A DNA stretch of 64,000 nucleotides from Nonomuraea antri (GTDB taxonomy: Bacteria; Actinomycetota; Actinomycetes; Streptosporangiales; Streptosporangiaceae): assembly GCF_013283785.1 (NCBI RefSeq), contig NZ_JABCPZ010000023.1, positions 1 through 64,000 on the forward strand, written 5' to 3'. Position numbers and translations under genes: made by a program. This document shows positions 34,325 through 43,778 of the stretch, one piece after another (position 1 is the stretch's first letter; the number at the start of each line of letters is the position of its first letter). The notes under the pieces were generated by a model that ran no database searches, was not told where the DNA came from, and saw only the letters and a list, made by a program, of their open reading frames with translations.

Positions 34325-36611
34325 CGCCCCGGCGGCCCGTGGCGAAGCTCGACACCAGCACGCCCACGCCGAGCAGCAGCGACAGCCCCTGGGCCAGCGC
34401 CCACCCGAGCGCCGCGGCCTCCAGCCCGACCGGCAGCAGCACCGCCACCAGCCCCAGCACCAGGACCGCGTTCACGCCGTTCATGAAGACGTAGGCGCCG
34501 GTGCGGTCCCTACTGATCAGGATCGTGTCCACCAGGTAGTTGCCGCCGCTGACCAGCGCCGCCAGGCCCAGGATCCGCAGCGTCTGCGCGGCCTGCGCCG
34601 AGTAGCCGGAACCGAACGCGGCCAGCAGGTACGGCGCCCCCAGCACGACCACCGCCACGGCGGGGACGAGCAGCCCGTAGACCCCCACCAGCGCCTTGCG
34701 CAGGTACCGGCGCAACGAGATCCGCTGCGCCTCGGCGAACAGCACCTGCGCGCTCGCCGAAGGGATGAAGTTGAGCACCGCCGCCACCTGGAAGGCGATC
34801 GCGAAGTACGCCGCCGCCTGCGGCCCGCGCACCGCCAGCACCTCCAGCGGCACCACCGTGCTCGGCAGCATGCCCAGCGCGGTCGCCACGTATCCGGCCG
34901 CGGAGAAGGGCAGGTACCTGCGCAGCAGCTCACCGGGCCGGGCCCGGCGCACCGCCCGGGTCAGCCGCGGCCACAGCGCGGCCCCGCCGAGCACGGTGGC
35001 CAGCAGCGTGCCGCCGCCGTAGGCGAGGATCAGGCCGTCGACGCCGAGCGGCACCAGCGGCACCGAGGCGCCCACCTTCACCGCGATGCCGGCCAGGTTC
35101 TTGGCCAGCAGCGGCCCGGTGCCCCTGGTCGCGATCAGCCCGGCGTCCAGCGTGCCGCCCACCGCGGTGACCATCACCAGGACGGTGACCATCGCGACCG
35201 TACCCGGCTGGCCGACCAGCTCCGGGCCGCCGGGCAGCAGCGGGGCCAGCACCAGCAGCGACGTCAGCGCCAGCGCCCCGCCGGCCGCGCCGACCGCGGT
35301 CACCGCCATGGCCGCGAGCCCGCGCGGATCGGCGGCGGTGGTGAGATGGCGCAACATCGTGGTGGGCAGGCCGAGCGCGGCGACGGTGGACAGCAGGTTC
35401 ACGCTCGCCGTCACGGCGGTCAGCCAGCCGACGGCCTCCACCGGGTAGTTGCGGGCGGCCAGCGTGAAGAACGCGAACCCGCCGGCCGCCAGCAGCACCG
35501 TGTTGACCAGCAGCAGGAACGTGCCCCGCACCAGCACGTTTCGCAGCAGCGAGGCCAGCCTGGAGTCCCCGGTCCCGGTGACGGTCGCGTAGGCGCCCCG
35601 GGTGGCGCGGGCGATCCTGGGCCAGCCCGGGCTCCTGACGTGCGCCAGCGCCGCGGCCGACATCGCCGCCAGCGTCGCCGCGTCGTACGCCACCGCCTTG
35701 CGCAGCGCCGCGCCCAGCCCGGCCACGCCGCCCTCGTAGCGGACCAGGGCCTCGGCGGGCAGCGCGGCCAGCTCGGGCAGCGCGGGCACGATCAGCGGCC
35801 GGCCGTGCCCGAGCGCGAGCAGCGCGCTGCCGCTGGTGGTGACCTCCCGGAACGGCAGCACCACCACGTCGGCGGCCGCGAACAGCGCCGCCACCTCGCT
35901 CTCGGGCACCTGGCCGAGCCGCAGCTCCACCCGGCGGTCGGCGGCCGCGGCCAGGCGGGCGGCGAGCGCGGGGTCCGGGCAGGACCCGGCCACCACCAGG
36001 CGCACCCCGGGCCAGTCGGGCAGCGCGGTGAACGCCGCCAGCAGGTCCTCCACCCCCTTGTACGGCTCGATCCGCCCGAAGAACAGGAACGTGCGCGGCC
36101 CAGGGGCCAGCCCGGGCGGCGGCAGCGGCGGCGCGGGGAACGGCCCGTGCGGGATGACGGCGGCCCGCGACGGGACCGCGCCCAGGGCGGCCAGCCGCTC
36201 CAGCGCCGACGAGTGATGCGCGATCACCAGGTCGCAGCGCCGCACCAGGGCGCGCCTGGCGGCCACGTCGTCGGCGAACACCTGCCGGTGCGGCAGCACG
36301 TTGTGCGCGGTCCACACCAGCCGCAGCCCGAGCAGCCGCACCACGGCGAGCACGACCGAGAACCAGAGCTGCGCCGGTCGCCGCGTCGCCGCGCCGCCCG
36401 GCAGCGCGAACTTCCACACCCAGTGCAGGTGCACGACCCTGGCCCCGCCCAGCCGCCGCACCGCCAGCTCGGCCGGCAGCAACACCAGGTTGAGCGTGTG
36501 CGAGAAGGTCAGCTCGCCCAGGTAACGCACCCGCACGCCGGACGCGCGCAGCTCGTCGTGCAGAAGCTCCTGGTACGGGTTGGAGTCACGGGGAAAGACC
36601 AGCACCTTCAT
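34305..36611 (-). CDS. GT4 glycosyltransferase fused to Wzx-like flippase
   Basis: A 768-residue fusion. Residues about 1-350 are a GT-B family 4 domain: VLVFPRDSNPYQELLHDEL, WTAHNVLPHR, FFGRIEPYKGVEDLLAAF and VLPFREVTTSGSALLALGHGRPLI. Residues about 357-768 are hydrophobic with about ten or more membrane spans, beginning LVRGTFLLLVNTVLLAAGGFAFFTLAARNYP, the polysaccharide-export (MOP/Wzx) pattern. The chain is continuous with no stop or frameshift signs. A single polypeptide would add a sugar on the inner face and flip the lipid-linked glycan. It is the last gene of the seven-gene operon; its ATG overlaps the GT2 stop by four bases. Confidence 0.85.
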   Translation of the reverse strand: MKVLVFPRDSNPYQELLHDELRASGVRVRYLGELTFSHTLNLVLLPAELAVRRLGGARVVHLHWVWKFALPGGAATRRPAQLWFSVVLAVVRLLGLRLVWTAHNVLPHRQVFADDVAARRALVRRCDLVIAHHSSALERLAALGAVPSRAAVIPHGPFPAPPLPPPGLAPGPRTFLFFGRIEPYKGVEDLLAAFTALPDWPGVRLVVAGSCPDPALAARLAAAADRRVELRLGQVPESEVAALFAAADVVVLPFREVTTSGSALLALGHGRPLIVPALPELAALPAEALVRYEGGVAGLGAALRKAVAYDAATLAAMSAAALAHVRSPGWPRIARATRGAYATVTGTGDSRLASLLRNVLVRGTFLLLVNTVLLAAGGFAFFTLAARNYPVEAVGWLTAVTASVNLLSTVAALGLPTTMLRHLTTAADPRGLAAMAVTAVGAAGGALALTSLLVLAPLLPGGPELVGQPGTVAMVTVLVMVTAVGGTLDAGLIATRGTGPLLAKNLAGIAVKVGASVPLVPLGVDGLILAYGGGTLLATVLGGAALWPRLTRAVRRARPGELLRRYLPFSAAGYVATALGMLPSTVVPLEVLAVRGPQAAAYFAIAFQVAAVLNFIPSASAQVLFAEAQRISLRRYLRKALVGVYGLLVPAVAVVVLGAPYLLAAFGSGYSAQAAQTLRILGLAALVSGGNYLVDTILISRDRTGAYVFMNGVNAVLVLGLVAVLLPVGLEAAALGWALAQGLSLLLGVGVLVSSFATGRRGVTAAGR

Positions 36612-37501
36612 CGGACGGCACGGCCCAGCAGTGAGGCGAGCCCGGCCAGCACGCCCGCGCCGTACAGCAGGTGGTCGGCCAGCACCCGCACCGGCCCGTT
36701 GCGCCGGTTGCGCCAGGCCGGCACCAGCAGCAGCAGCGGATAGAACGGGAACCACACGGTCAGCGGCAGTCCGAGCAGGAAGAGGGGATAGACCACCACC
36801 ATCGGCTCCCTGCGCAGCAGCAGCGCGCGGCGGGCGCGATGCTTGGCGTACAGCCGGGCGCGTGCCTTGCCGTAGACGAACGAGCGGCGCAACTGCCTGC
36901 GCGTGTCACCCCACTCGTGCGTGACGACCGCGTCGCCGGCGCTGCGGATGCGGTGCCCGGCGTCCTGGACGCGCCAGCTCAGATCCACGTCGGAGCCGTA
37001 GCCGAAGCTCTCGTCGAAGCCCGACACCCGGTCGAGCACCGCCCGGCGTAACGCCAGGTTGCCGGTGCCGCACTCGTGCAGGTAGCGGTCGGCGGCCCGG
37101 CGGCGGGCGTCGTGGTCGTAGAGGCTGTCGCGGCCCGCCGGCGCGGTGACCAGCCCGCACACCACGCTCTCGCCCTCGTCGAGCATCGGCGCGACGAGGT
37201 TGCGCAGCCAGTCGTCCTGGGGCAGGCAGCCGGCGTCGGTGAACACCACGATCTCGCCGGCGGCCGCGCGCACGCCCGCGTTGCGCTGGTGCGCGATCGA
37301 CACGCGCACTCCGGGCGGCGGCGTGTAGGCCGTCCAGCGCACGTGCGGGTGCGCGGCGGCGATGGCGTCGAGCCTGCCCCGCGAGGCGTCCACGACCACG
37401 ATCTCGTACGGGTGCCCGGCGGACTCGGCCGCCCGGGTGACGCCGTGGAGCGTGTCGTCGAGCTCGGGTTCGTCCTTGCTGACGATGACAATGGAGATCA
37501 T
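36608..37501 (-). CDS. GT2-family glycosyltransferase with membrane tail
   Basis: A 297-residue GT-A enzyme. It begins MISIVIVSKDEPELDDTL; the donor-site motifs VVDASRGRLDA, FTDAGCLPQDDW and GFDESFGYGSDVDLSWR (acceptor/catalytic region) are clear. One or two hydrophobic segments at the C-terminus (about 233-285) probably attach it to the membrane. ATG overlaps the DUF2206 stop by four bases and its own stop overlaps the next start, so it is translationally coupled on both sides. Sugar specificity unknown. Confidence 0.9.
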   Translation of the reverse strand: MISIVIVSKDEPELDDTLHGVTRAAESAGHPYEIVVVDASRGRLDAIAAAHPHVRWTAYTPPPGVRVSIAHQRNAGVRAAAGEIVVFTDAGCLPQDDWLRNLVAPMLDEGESVVCGLVTAPAGRDSLYDHDARRRAADRYLHECGTGNLALRRAVLDRVSGFDESFGYGSDVDLSWRVQDAGHRIRSAGDAVVTHEWGDTRRQLRRSFVYGKARARLYAKHRARRALLLRREPMVVVYPLFLLGLPLTVWFPFYPLLLLVPAWRNRRNGPVRVLADHLLYGAGVLAGLASLLGRAVR

Positions 37502-39846
37502 CGGTGGAACACCTTCGTGGCTCCGCTCGTGTACACGAGATCGTAGTGCGCCTCGAGGAAGGCGGTCGGGAACGCGTACAGGGCGAGCTGGTTGTCGAAC
37601 AGCGACCTGGCCCGGCCGACGGCCGTGTTTGTCCAGCTCGCGTACACCCAGGCCTTCTTGTCCAGGGTGTGCGGCGTGATGTCGGTGTGGATCCGCCGGC
37701 CGGGGCCGAGCTCGGCGAACAGCCGTAGCTGGGCGTACCTGTCGGCGTAGAGCCGGTCGGGCGAGTCGCCGATGGCGTCCTTCAGCCAGCGGGCTCCGGC
37801 CAGCTCGGCGGCGTACATGCAGTAGCGCTCGCAGTCCTCGCCGCGCGTGGTGAGGTGGGCCGCGCGCTCGCCGCCGAGCAGCGCGTTGTCCAGGCCGCTG
37901 CCGGCCACGAAGACGGCGACGACCGCCGCGCCGGCCAGCCCGGGCACCGGGCGGACGAGCCCGCGCAGCACCGGCGTCCACCGGCGGCGGCGCCGCGGCG
38001 GGCGGAGCGCGGCCGCCCTGACCCGGTGCAGCAGCCAGAACATCGCGACGGCGACCAGCGTCAGCGCCTGCAACTGGGCCCGGCTCTGGTTGTAGGCGGC
38101 CGACAGGGTGCCCGACAGCCGCAGCAGCACCAGCGCGCCCAGCATCGGCACGGCCAGCGCCCCGCACAGCCGCACCAGCCTGGACGAGCGCCGGCTCAGC
38201 GCCATCACCAGCGCGCCCACCAGGCCGAGCAGGTTCGCCAGCTGCTGGGCGAGCAGCACCCCCAGGTCGAGCGCCGTGCTCACCCCGGGGGCGAGCTTCC
38301 GCGGCGCCGGCACGCCCGCGTCGCCGAGGGTCCAGCGCGGGTCGTCGACGTCGGCCGCGGGCGTCACCGACGCCTTGGGCGGCCGGTACTTGAGCACCAC
38401 CCGCTTGGAGTACAGGTACGTCGAGATGCGGGTCACGTCGGTGCCGCGCAGGTAGGCGGCGACCAGGTTCCCCGCCGTGTCGGCCCCGGGCAGCAGCCGC
38501 AGGCCGTCGGCGCTCAGCGCGGTGCGGAACTCGCCGATGTTGGCCGTCGAGCCGGTGATCGGCACGTACCACAACACGCCGGCCAGCAGACCGGGCACCA
38601 GCGCCGCCACCACCGCGCGCGGCGCGACGCGCGGCCGCCGCGCCAGCCACGACACGCCCTGCACCACCAGCGCCCCGCCGAGCATCGCGGCGGTGAAGTA
38701 CGCGGTCGTGTAGTGCGAGACGACGATGCCCGCGCCGAACAGGCCGAGCAGCCCCGCCTTGGGCCACCTGGGCAGCCGGGAGTCCAGCAGCGCGCCGCAC
38801 AGCGCGGCGAACAGCAGCATGGCGATCTCCTGCCTGGCCAGCGCGGGGAACTGCTGGGCCAGCGCGCCCTGCGCCGTCACGAAGCCCGCCGCCGCGAACG
38901 CCCATCCCACCGGCACGAACCGGGTGGCCAGGTGGAAGATCGCGACGGGGAACATCGCGAAGATCGCCGGATAGACGAGCTTGAGCACCAGCACGACCGG
39001 CAGGCCGGTCAGCGCGTGCAGCTCGGCGGGCAGCACGGTGATGCTGAGCATCGCGCCGTAGGCGTCGGGGTGCGGCCCGGTCACCCAGATCCCGGACGTC
39101 ACGCTCTCCTGGGCGACGGCGTACTCGGAGGCGATGTCGAAGCCGTAGACCAGGTCGCCGCGCAGCGCGTACGACCACATCATGGCCAGCGCCACCGCGT
39201 ACAGCAGCACCGCCGAGCGCCCCCGGCCCAGCCGCCCGGCCAGGGCGATCCCGGCGGCCAGCACGAGCGCGCCGCAGGCGACGGCGGCGATCGCCACCGC
39301 CGGGCCGTGGCCGTGGTTGAGCCGCAGCGCCCCGGCGGCGGCCAGCAGCGGCAGCAGCAGCGGCAGCGCCAGCCACCCGGTCGCGGGCAGCGAACGCCAC
39401 GGGACGGCCGTGTCGGCCGGCGCCCGCACCCCGGCGAGCAGCAGCGCCAGGCAGACGAGCTGGAACCCGGCGAGCAGTGGGCCCGGCCGCAGCGGCGTCG
39501 CCGGGTCGAACGTGGCGCCGAACACCGCGTCGAGCACCGGCCCTGGCACCGCGCCGAGCAGCGGCACGAGCAGGGCCACCGCGAGCCCGGAGACCATGAG
39601 CACGATCAGCGAGGCGGCGGGCACGTACAGCGGGAACGCCGCCACCCTGGCCCCGGGCACCCGCAGCGCGCGCAGCAGCAGGCAGCCGGGCACGATCAGC
39701 AGCAACGGCACCAGCAGCAACTGGGCGGCCCACAGGTGACGAACCTGGGTCAGCCCGACGATCAGGGCGAGAGCCGCGCCGTACAGCAGCACCCGGCCGT
39801 CACGCTCGCGGGCCGTCGCCTGCCCGTCGCGCTCGGGAGCCGTCAC
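37498..39846 (-). CDS. DUF2206-like multi-pass membrane protein
   Basis: A 782-residue protein with about 14 or more predicted spans and a C-terminal extracytoplasmic part (about 660-782). The GTG start at 39846 overlaps the upstream GT2 stop (GTGA). The segment DIASEYAVAQESVTSGIW, the NxxLSI-like AYGAMLSITVLPAELHAL, LVLKLVYPAIFAMFPV and ALARQEIAMLLF match the DUF2206 pattern. DUF2206 proteins are distantly like GT39/polymerase-type GT-C membrane enzymes; role here may be polymerisation or lipid-linked sugar transfer (inference). The final soluble domain has two cysteines and aromatic patches. Confidence 0.75.
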   Translation of the reverse strand: MTAPERDGQATARERDGRVLLYGAALALIVGLTQVRHLWAAQLLLVPLLLIVPGCLLLRALRVPGARVAAFPLYVPAASLIVLMVSGLAVALLVPLLGAVPGPVLDAVFGATFDPATPLRPGPLLAGFQLVCLALLLAGVRAPADTAVPWRSLPATGWLALPLLLPLLAAAGALRLNHGHGPAVAIAAVACGALVLAAGIALAGRLGRGRSAVLLYAVALAMMWSYALRGDLVYGFDIASEYAVAQESVTSGIWVTGPHPDAYGAMLSITVLPAELHALTGLPVVLVLKLVYPAIFAMFPVAIFHLATRFVPVGWAFAAAGFVTAQGALAQQFPALARQEIAMLLFAALCGALLDSRLPRWPKAGLLGLFGAGIVVSHYTTAYFTAAMLGGALVVQGVSWLARRPRVAPRAVVAALVPGLLAGVLWYVPITGSTANIGEFRTALSADGLRLLPGADTAGNLVAAYLRGTDVTRISTYLYSKRVVLKYRPPKASVTPAADVDDPRWTLGDAGVPAPRKLAPGVSTALDLGVLLAQQLANLLGLVGALVMALSRRSSRLVRLCGALAVPMLGALVLLRLSGTLSAAYNQSRAQLQALTLVAVAMFWLLHRVRAAALRPPRRRRRWTPVLRGLVRPVPGLAGAAVVAVFVAGSGLDNALLGGERAAHLTTRGEDCERYCMYAAELAGARWLKDAIGDSPDRLYADRYAQLRLFAELGPGRRIHTDITPHTLDKKAWVYASWTNTAVGRARSLFDNQLALYAFPTAFLEAHYDLVYTSGATKVFHR

Positions 39847-40874
39847 CCGCCCCGCCCTTCGAAGCCGCCGCGGAAGGCCCACAGGCCGTGCAGGAAGCCC
39901 AGGTTCTCGCCCGTCTCCTGGGCGAGCTTGACGTAGGGGTCGGCGAGCGATTCGAGCCCGCCGCCCGTCACGGCGTGCCGAACCCCGGCGGGGTAGAGCA
40001 GCAGCGGCAGCAGCACCGGCACGACCGCGAGCACCGGCGATGCCACCGCCGTCAGCGCGAGCAGCGCGACCAGCACCGGCCAGGGGAACAGCGTGGGCCG
40101 CACCCCCGGCCACTTCAGGTACTGCATCGCGGCCCCGCGCCCGTAGGCCAGGCTGCGCCGCAGCAGGCCGCGCAGGGTGGGCACGCAGTGGTGCAGGACC
40201 GGCGCGTCGGGCACGAAGACCAGGCGTCCCGCGCCGTGGCGCCGCAGCCGGCGCGACAGGTCCTCCTCCTCGGCCGCGTGGCGGAAACGCGGGTCGAAGC
40301 CGCCCGCCGCCAGCAGCCGGTCGCGCCTGAACGACATGTTCCCGCCGCTGAAGGCGTAGACGTCGCGCCGCCCGTTCCTGGGCGCGCGCGGCCGCCACTG
40401 CCGCCGCAGGTACAGCCAGAGCCGGTACGGCAGCGCCGCGCTGACCGTGAGTTCGAGCTCCAGCGGCTGGTGCCGGTTGTCGCGTTCGAGGAAGCGCGCC
40501 AGGAAGCCCGCGCCGGTCGCCGGGACGATCGGGCCGCCGACCCCGGCGACGTCGTCCCCGGTGTAGCCGGACAGCAGGGTCTCCGCCCAGCGGGGGCCCG
40601 GCTCGCAGTCGTCGTCCAGGAAGGCCACGACCGGCGCGGCCGCCGTCCGCAGCCCGGTGTCGCGGGCCGCCGCCGCGCCCCGGTTGACCTCGTGGCCGAC
40701 CACCGTCGCGCCGCCGGCGCGGGCGACGTCCGAGGTGGCGTCGGTTGAGGCGTCGTCCACGACGATGATCTCCAGGTCGGCGCGCACGGTCTGGACGGCC
40801 AGCGCGCCGAGGGTCAGGCCGAGCCGGGCCGAGCCGTTGTAGGAGCAGATGACGACCGACAGGCTAGGGGACAT
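39843..40874 (-). CDS. GT2-family glycosyltransferase
   Basis: A 343-residue GT-A enzyme with VVICSYNGSARLGLTLGAL, EIIVVDDASTDAT, AFLDDDCEPGPRW (metal-binding DDD) and GGFDPRFRHAAEEEDLSRRL. After residue 240 there are one or two membrane segments (LFPWPVLVALLALTAV and following). It overlaps the GT4 gene upstream by 11 bases and DUF2206 downstream by four. Such enzymes extend lipid-linked saccharides at the inner membrane face. Confidence 0.9.
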   Translation of the reverse strand: MSPSLSVVICSYNGSARLGLTLGALAVQTVRADLEIIVVDDASTDATSDVARAGGATVVGHEVNRGAAAARDTGLRTAAAPVVAFLDDDCEPGPRWAETLLSGYTGDDVAGVGGPIVPATGAGFLARFLERDNRHQPLELELTVSAALPYRLWLYLRRQWRPRAPRNGRRDVYAFSGGNMSFRRDRLLAAGGFDPRFRHAAEEEDLSRRLRRHGAGRLVFVPDAPVLHHCVPTLRGLLRRSLAYGRGAAMQYLKWPGVRPTLFPWPVLVALLALTAVASPVLAVVPVLLPLLLYPAGVRHAVTGGGLESLADPYVKLAQETGENLGFLHGLWAFRGGFEGRGG

Positions 40875-42006
40875 GACGCCCCGGCACGGTCGAGCGGGCG
40901 GCCGCCAGGTAGAGGTCGATCGTCCGGGTCACGACGGTGTCCAGGTCGGTCCCCCGGTCGCGCGGCACGGCGGTGTCGTCCCCGCCGCCGCTGTCGAGGA
41001 AGTCGGCGATCGTCTCGGCCAGGCGGCCGGGGGAGCCGGGGGGAACCGTCCAGCGGGAGCCGTCGAACAGCTCGCCGAGCCCGCCCGCCGTGCTCGCGAT
41101 GACCGGCACGCCGTAGGCCGCCGCCAGGTTGGCCACCCCGCTCTGCTCGGCGTCGCGGTAGGGCAGCACCACGGCCTCGGCGGCCTCGAACCAGGCGGCG
41201 ATGTCGCCGTCGGGCACGTACCCGGTGAAGACCAGCCGGTCGCGCACCCCGGCGGCGCGCGCCAGGCGGCGCACCACGGCCCGGTGCGCGTGGTCGCGGG
41301 CCTCGAACAGGCGGAACGGCCCGTGCCTGCGGCGTACCGCGCCGGCGACCACCACGCGCACGTCACGCAGCGTCTCGCGCGGCAGCAGGCCCAGCGCGCG
41401 CACCAGGTCGTCGAGCCCCTTGCTGACGTGGATGTGGCCGAAGGCGAGCAGCACGCGGGCGTCGCCGAGCCCGAAGCGCATGCGCAGCGCGGCGGCCGAG
41501 CCGGTGGCGCGCGGCGGCGGCACGGAGAAGTGCGGGATGACCACGCCCTTGCCGGCGCCGCCCAGCTCGCTCAGCGTGCCCGCGGCCGCCCGCGTGTGGA
41601 CCACGACCCGGTCGCAGCTCGCCACGATCCGCCGGTACAGCGCGCGGCCCGGGCCACGCAGCAGCGCGGTGTCACGGCTGACCTCGTGCAGGGTGGCCAC
41701 CACCGGTACGTCCACGCCGGCGGCCAGCCAGCGGGTCACGGCCGCCACCCGGGCGCCGAACGCGGGCACGGCGAACTGCACGTGCACCACGTCGGGACGG
41801 AACCCGGACACCGCCCGGCGCAGCGGCTCGGCCGAGCCGGGTCCGCGCAGCGCGCCGACGACCTCTTCCGGCGCGTCCGGGTGCGGGCGGGCGGCGACCA
41901 CCGCCACCTCGTGGTCCCGCTCACGGACGGCGTGCGCGAGCACCCGCATGTAGACACCGATGCCGTCGCGGGCCGGGGGATAGGGGCCGACGAACAGGAT
42001 CCTCAT
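40864..42006 (-). CDS. GT4-family glycosyltransferase
   Basis: A 380-residue GT-B enzyme starting MRILFVGPYPPARDGIGVYMRVL. Donor-domain motifs: LLAFGHIHVSKGLDDLVRAL and VVLPYRDAEQSGVANLAAAYGVPVIAS, where a serine-glycine pair follows the usual acidic position. Its ATG overlaps the stop of the next GT4 gene upstream by four bases. Part of the coupled operon 43624-34305. Substrate not predictable. Confidence 0.9.
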   Translation of the reverse strand: MRILFVGPYPPARDGIGVYMRVLAHAVRERDHEVAVVAARPHPDAPEEVVGALRGPGSAEPLRRAVSGFRPDVVHVQFAVPAFGARVAAVTRWLAAGVDVPVVATLHEVSRDTALLRGPGRALYRRIVASCDRVVVHTRAAAGTLSELGGAGKGVVIPHFSVPPPRATGSAAALRMRFGLGDARVLLAFGHIHVSKGLDDLVRALGLLPRETLRDVRVVVAGAVRRRHGPFRLFEARDHAHRAVVRRLARAAGVRDRLVFTGYVPDGDIAAWFEAAEAVVLPYRDAEQSGVANLAAAYGVPVIASTAGGLGELFDGSRWTVPPGSPGRLAETIADFLDSGGGDDTAVPRDRGTDLDTVVTRTIDLYLAAARSTVPGRHVP

Positions 42007-43154
42007 GGCAACATCGCCTTCACCACGTGCGCGGCGATCGATTCGAGCGCGTACTCGCCGACCCACGACTCACGCTCGGGCTCGTCGCCGTCGGGCGCGT
42101 CGAGCGCCCGCGCGAGCGCCGCCGCGAACGCGTCCAGGTGGTGGTCGCAGACGATCCCGCGCCGGGTCCGCAGCACCAGATGCTGGGCCAGGTTGTCGCG
42201 TGCCGAGGTCGTCACCACGGGCACGCCGCAGGCGATCGCTTCGAGCACGGCGATGCCGAACCCCTCGCGCGTGGACGGGAAGGCGAACACCCGGGCCGCC
42301 TTGACCAGCGCGTACACGTCCTTCTGCTCGCTGACGTCGTGCCGGAACTCCACCGCGTGCGCGATGCCCAGCCGCTCGGCCTCGCGGTGCAGCGCGTCGC
42401 GCTCCGGGCCGTCGCCGATGATCCGGCAGCTGACCGCGCGGCCGGTGGCGTGCAGCCGGGCGACGGCGGCCAGCAGCAGGTCCAGGCCCTTGTGCCGCAT
42501 CAGCCTGCTGACCACGACCAGGTCGGTGCGCCGCTCGTCCGGGGATGCCTGTTCCACCTGGGCGAGGTCGATGCCGTTGGGCGCGATGGTGATCCGCGCC
42601 CGCTCGCCGAGCTCCGCGCGCAGCCGCATGGCGGTCTGGGGCGAGACGGCGATGATGCGGTCGGGCGCGCGCATCGCCAGCCGCTCGATCCACCACGCGG
42701 GACGCCAGCGCCCGCCCATGCTCTCGCGCCAGTACTCCGGCCCCCACACCTCGTGCCAGGTGGCGACCAGCGGCTTGCGGCGCAGGGTCGCCACCAGGCG
42801 TAAGGGCAGCAGGTGCAGGAACGGGATCTGGTCGACGTTGAGCACGTCGAAGCGGTGGCGCAGCAGCCGCAGGCAGGCCGCCGCGAACGTCAGCGCCTGC
42901 CAGACGGAACGCACGCCCTGCCGGTACATCGGCAGCAGGCGGGAGATCGCGTGGAAGGTGATGCCGCCTTCCGTGCGCACCCGGGGGCCGTCCCACCAGC
43001 GCATGGTGAACACGTGCACGTCGGCGTACGGCGCCAGGTGCGGGCCGAGCTCGTGGTAGCGCATCTCCCTGCCGCCGAAGCTGTAGGGATGGATGGCGTC
43101 GGTGACCAGGGCCACGATCGGCCGCTTCCCCCCGTGGAACACCGGCTGGCTCAT
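42003..43154 (-). CDS. GT4-family glycosyltransferase
   Basis: A 383-residue GT-B enzyme. ATG 43154 starts MSQPVFHGGKRPIVALVTDAIHPYSFGG, the usual N-terminal glycine-rich site. WHEVWGPEYWR and APNGIDLAQVEQA lie mid-protein; the C-terminal donor region shows VVSRLMRHKGLDLLL and FPSTREGFGIAVLEAIACGVPVV with the EGFGIxxxE catalytic-site motif. It starts five bases after the exported-protein gene and overlaps the following GT4 start. Confidence 0.92.
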   Translation of the reverse strand: MSQPVFHGGKRPIVALVTDAIHPYSFGGREMRYHELGPHLAPYADVHVFTMRWWDGPRVRTEGGITFHAISRLLPMYRQGVRSVWQALTFAAACLRLLRHRFDVLNVDQIPFLHLLPLRLVATLRRKPLVATWHEVWGPEYWRESMGGRWRPAWWIERLAMRAPDRIIAVSPQTAMRLRAELGERARITIAPNGIDLAQVEQASPDERRTDLVVVSRLMRHKGLDLLLAAVARLHATGRAVSCRIIGDGPERDALHREAERLGIAHAVEFRHDVSEQKDVYALVKAARVFAFPSTREGFGIAVLEAIACGVPVVTTSARDNLAQHLVLRTRRGIVCDHHLDAFAAALARALDAPDGDEPERESWVGEYALESIAAHVVKAMLP

Positions 43155-43159
43155 CCGGC

Positions 43160-43624
43160 CTACCCCTCGTCGATGTCGGCCGAGCAGACGGCCCGGTGGG
43201 TGATGGCCTGGCCCCCGGCCAGCTCGACCCTGATGGTGATCGGTCCCGGCGCGCACAGCGCCTTGGTCGGCGGCGTGATCGTCACGGACTGGCCGTCGGC
43301 CAGCGTCACGCGCCCGTTCGCGACGGCCCGGGTGCGGCCGGACTCGACGAGCCGTACCGACCAGGCGTGCTCGCGCTGCCGGCCGGTGACGTTGCGGATC
43401 GTGAAGGCGGGCGGCACCAGGAACGAGGTGGCGGGCACCCGCCCGGGCAGCGCCGTGGGCGTGGCGAAGGCCAGCTCGGTGTACCCGGCGGGCGCGCCGG
43501 CCAGGCCGGCCGCGAGGAGCAGGTCACGCCCCTGTTCGGTCTGCGCGCCCAGCCCGGCCGCGACGACCATGACGAGAACGACGGCAGCCGTTGACGAGTT
43601 AAGGCTGGGGAAAAATCGCGTCAT
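43160..43624 (-). CDS. small exported protein, first gene of the polysaccharide operon
   Basis: A 154-residue protein with an N-terminal signal or anchor (about 11-29) and a beta-rich extracytoplasmic part. I do not recognise it securely. YTELAFATPTALPGR, FLVPPAFTIRNVTG and the C-terminal Cys pair (about 123 and 147) give it the look of a single immunoglobulin-like domain, and it faintly recalls the soluble end of DUF1616 proteins that accompany archaeal and bacterial glycosylation loci. Location suggests an accessory or glycan-binding role outside the membrane. Confidence 0.6.
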   Translation of the reverse strand: MTRFFPSLNSSTAAVVLVMVVAAGLGAQTEQGRDLLLAAGLAGAPAGYTELAFATPTALPGRVPATSFLVPPAFTIRNVTGRQREHAWSVRLVESGRTRAVANGRVTLADGQSVTITPPTKALCAPGPITIRVELAGGQAITHRAVCSADIDEG

Positions 43625-43656
43625 GTAGGGCGTGACTTATCCATTGTTGCGAATAG

Positions 43657-43695
43657 GACGACTGATCCTAATGCACTTCAGGGGAAATTTGTCAC
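43657..43695 (-). promoter_or_regulatory. candidate promoter of the polysaccharide operon
   Basis: On the minus strand GTGACA (43695-43690) and TAGGAT (43670-43665) are 19 bases apart, in an AT-rich 154-base gap between the GH16 gene and the operon. Start would fall about 35 bases before the first ATG. Spacing is long, so this is tentative. Confidence 0.35.
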
Positions 43696-43778
43696 TTTGT
43701 ATGACTGATGGTGCAAATGTTATGAAGGACCGTTCCAATCGGACATTTGGCTGTTTATCCGGCTAGGAACTGCGGAAA

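Noticed and set aside
36608-39733. 1041-codon minus-strand frame running through both the GT2 and DUF2206 genes
   Set aside because: Only the last 297 codons encode the GT2; the upstream part is the wrong frame of the DUF2206 gene.
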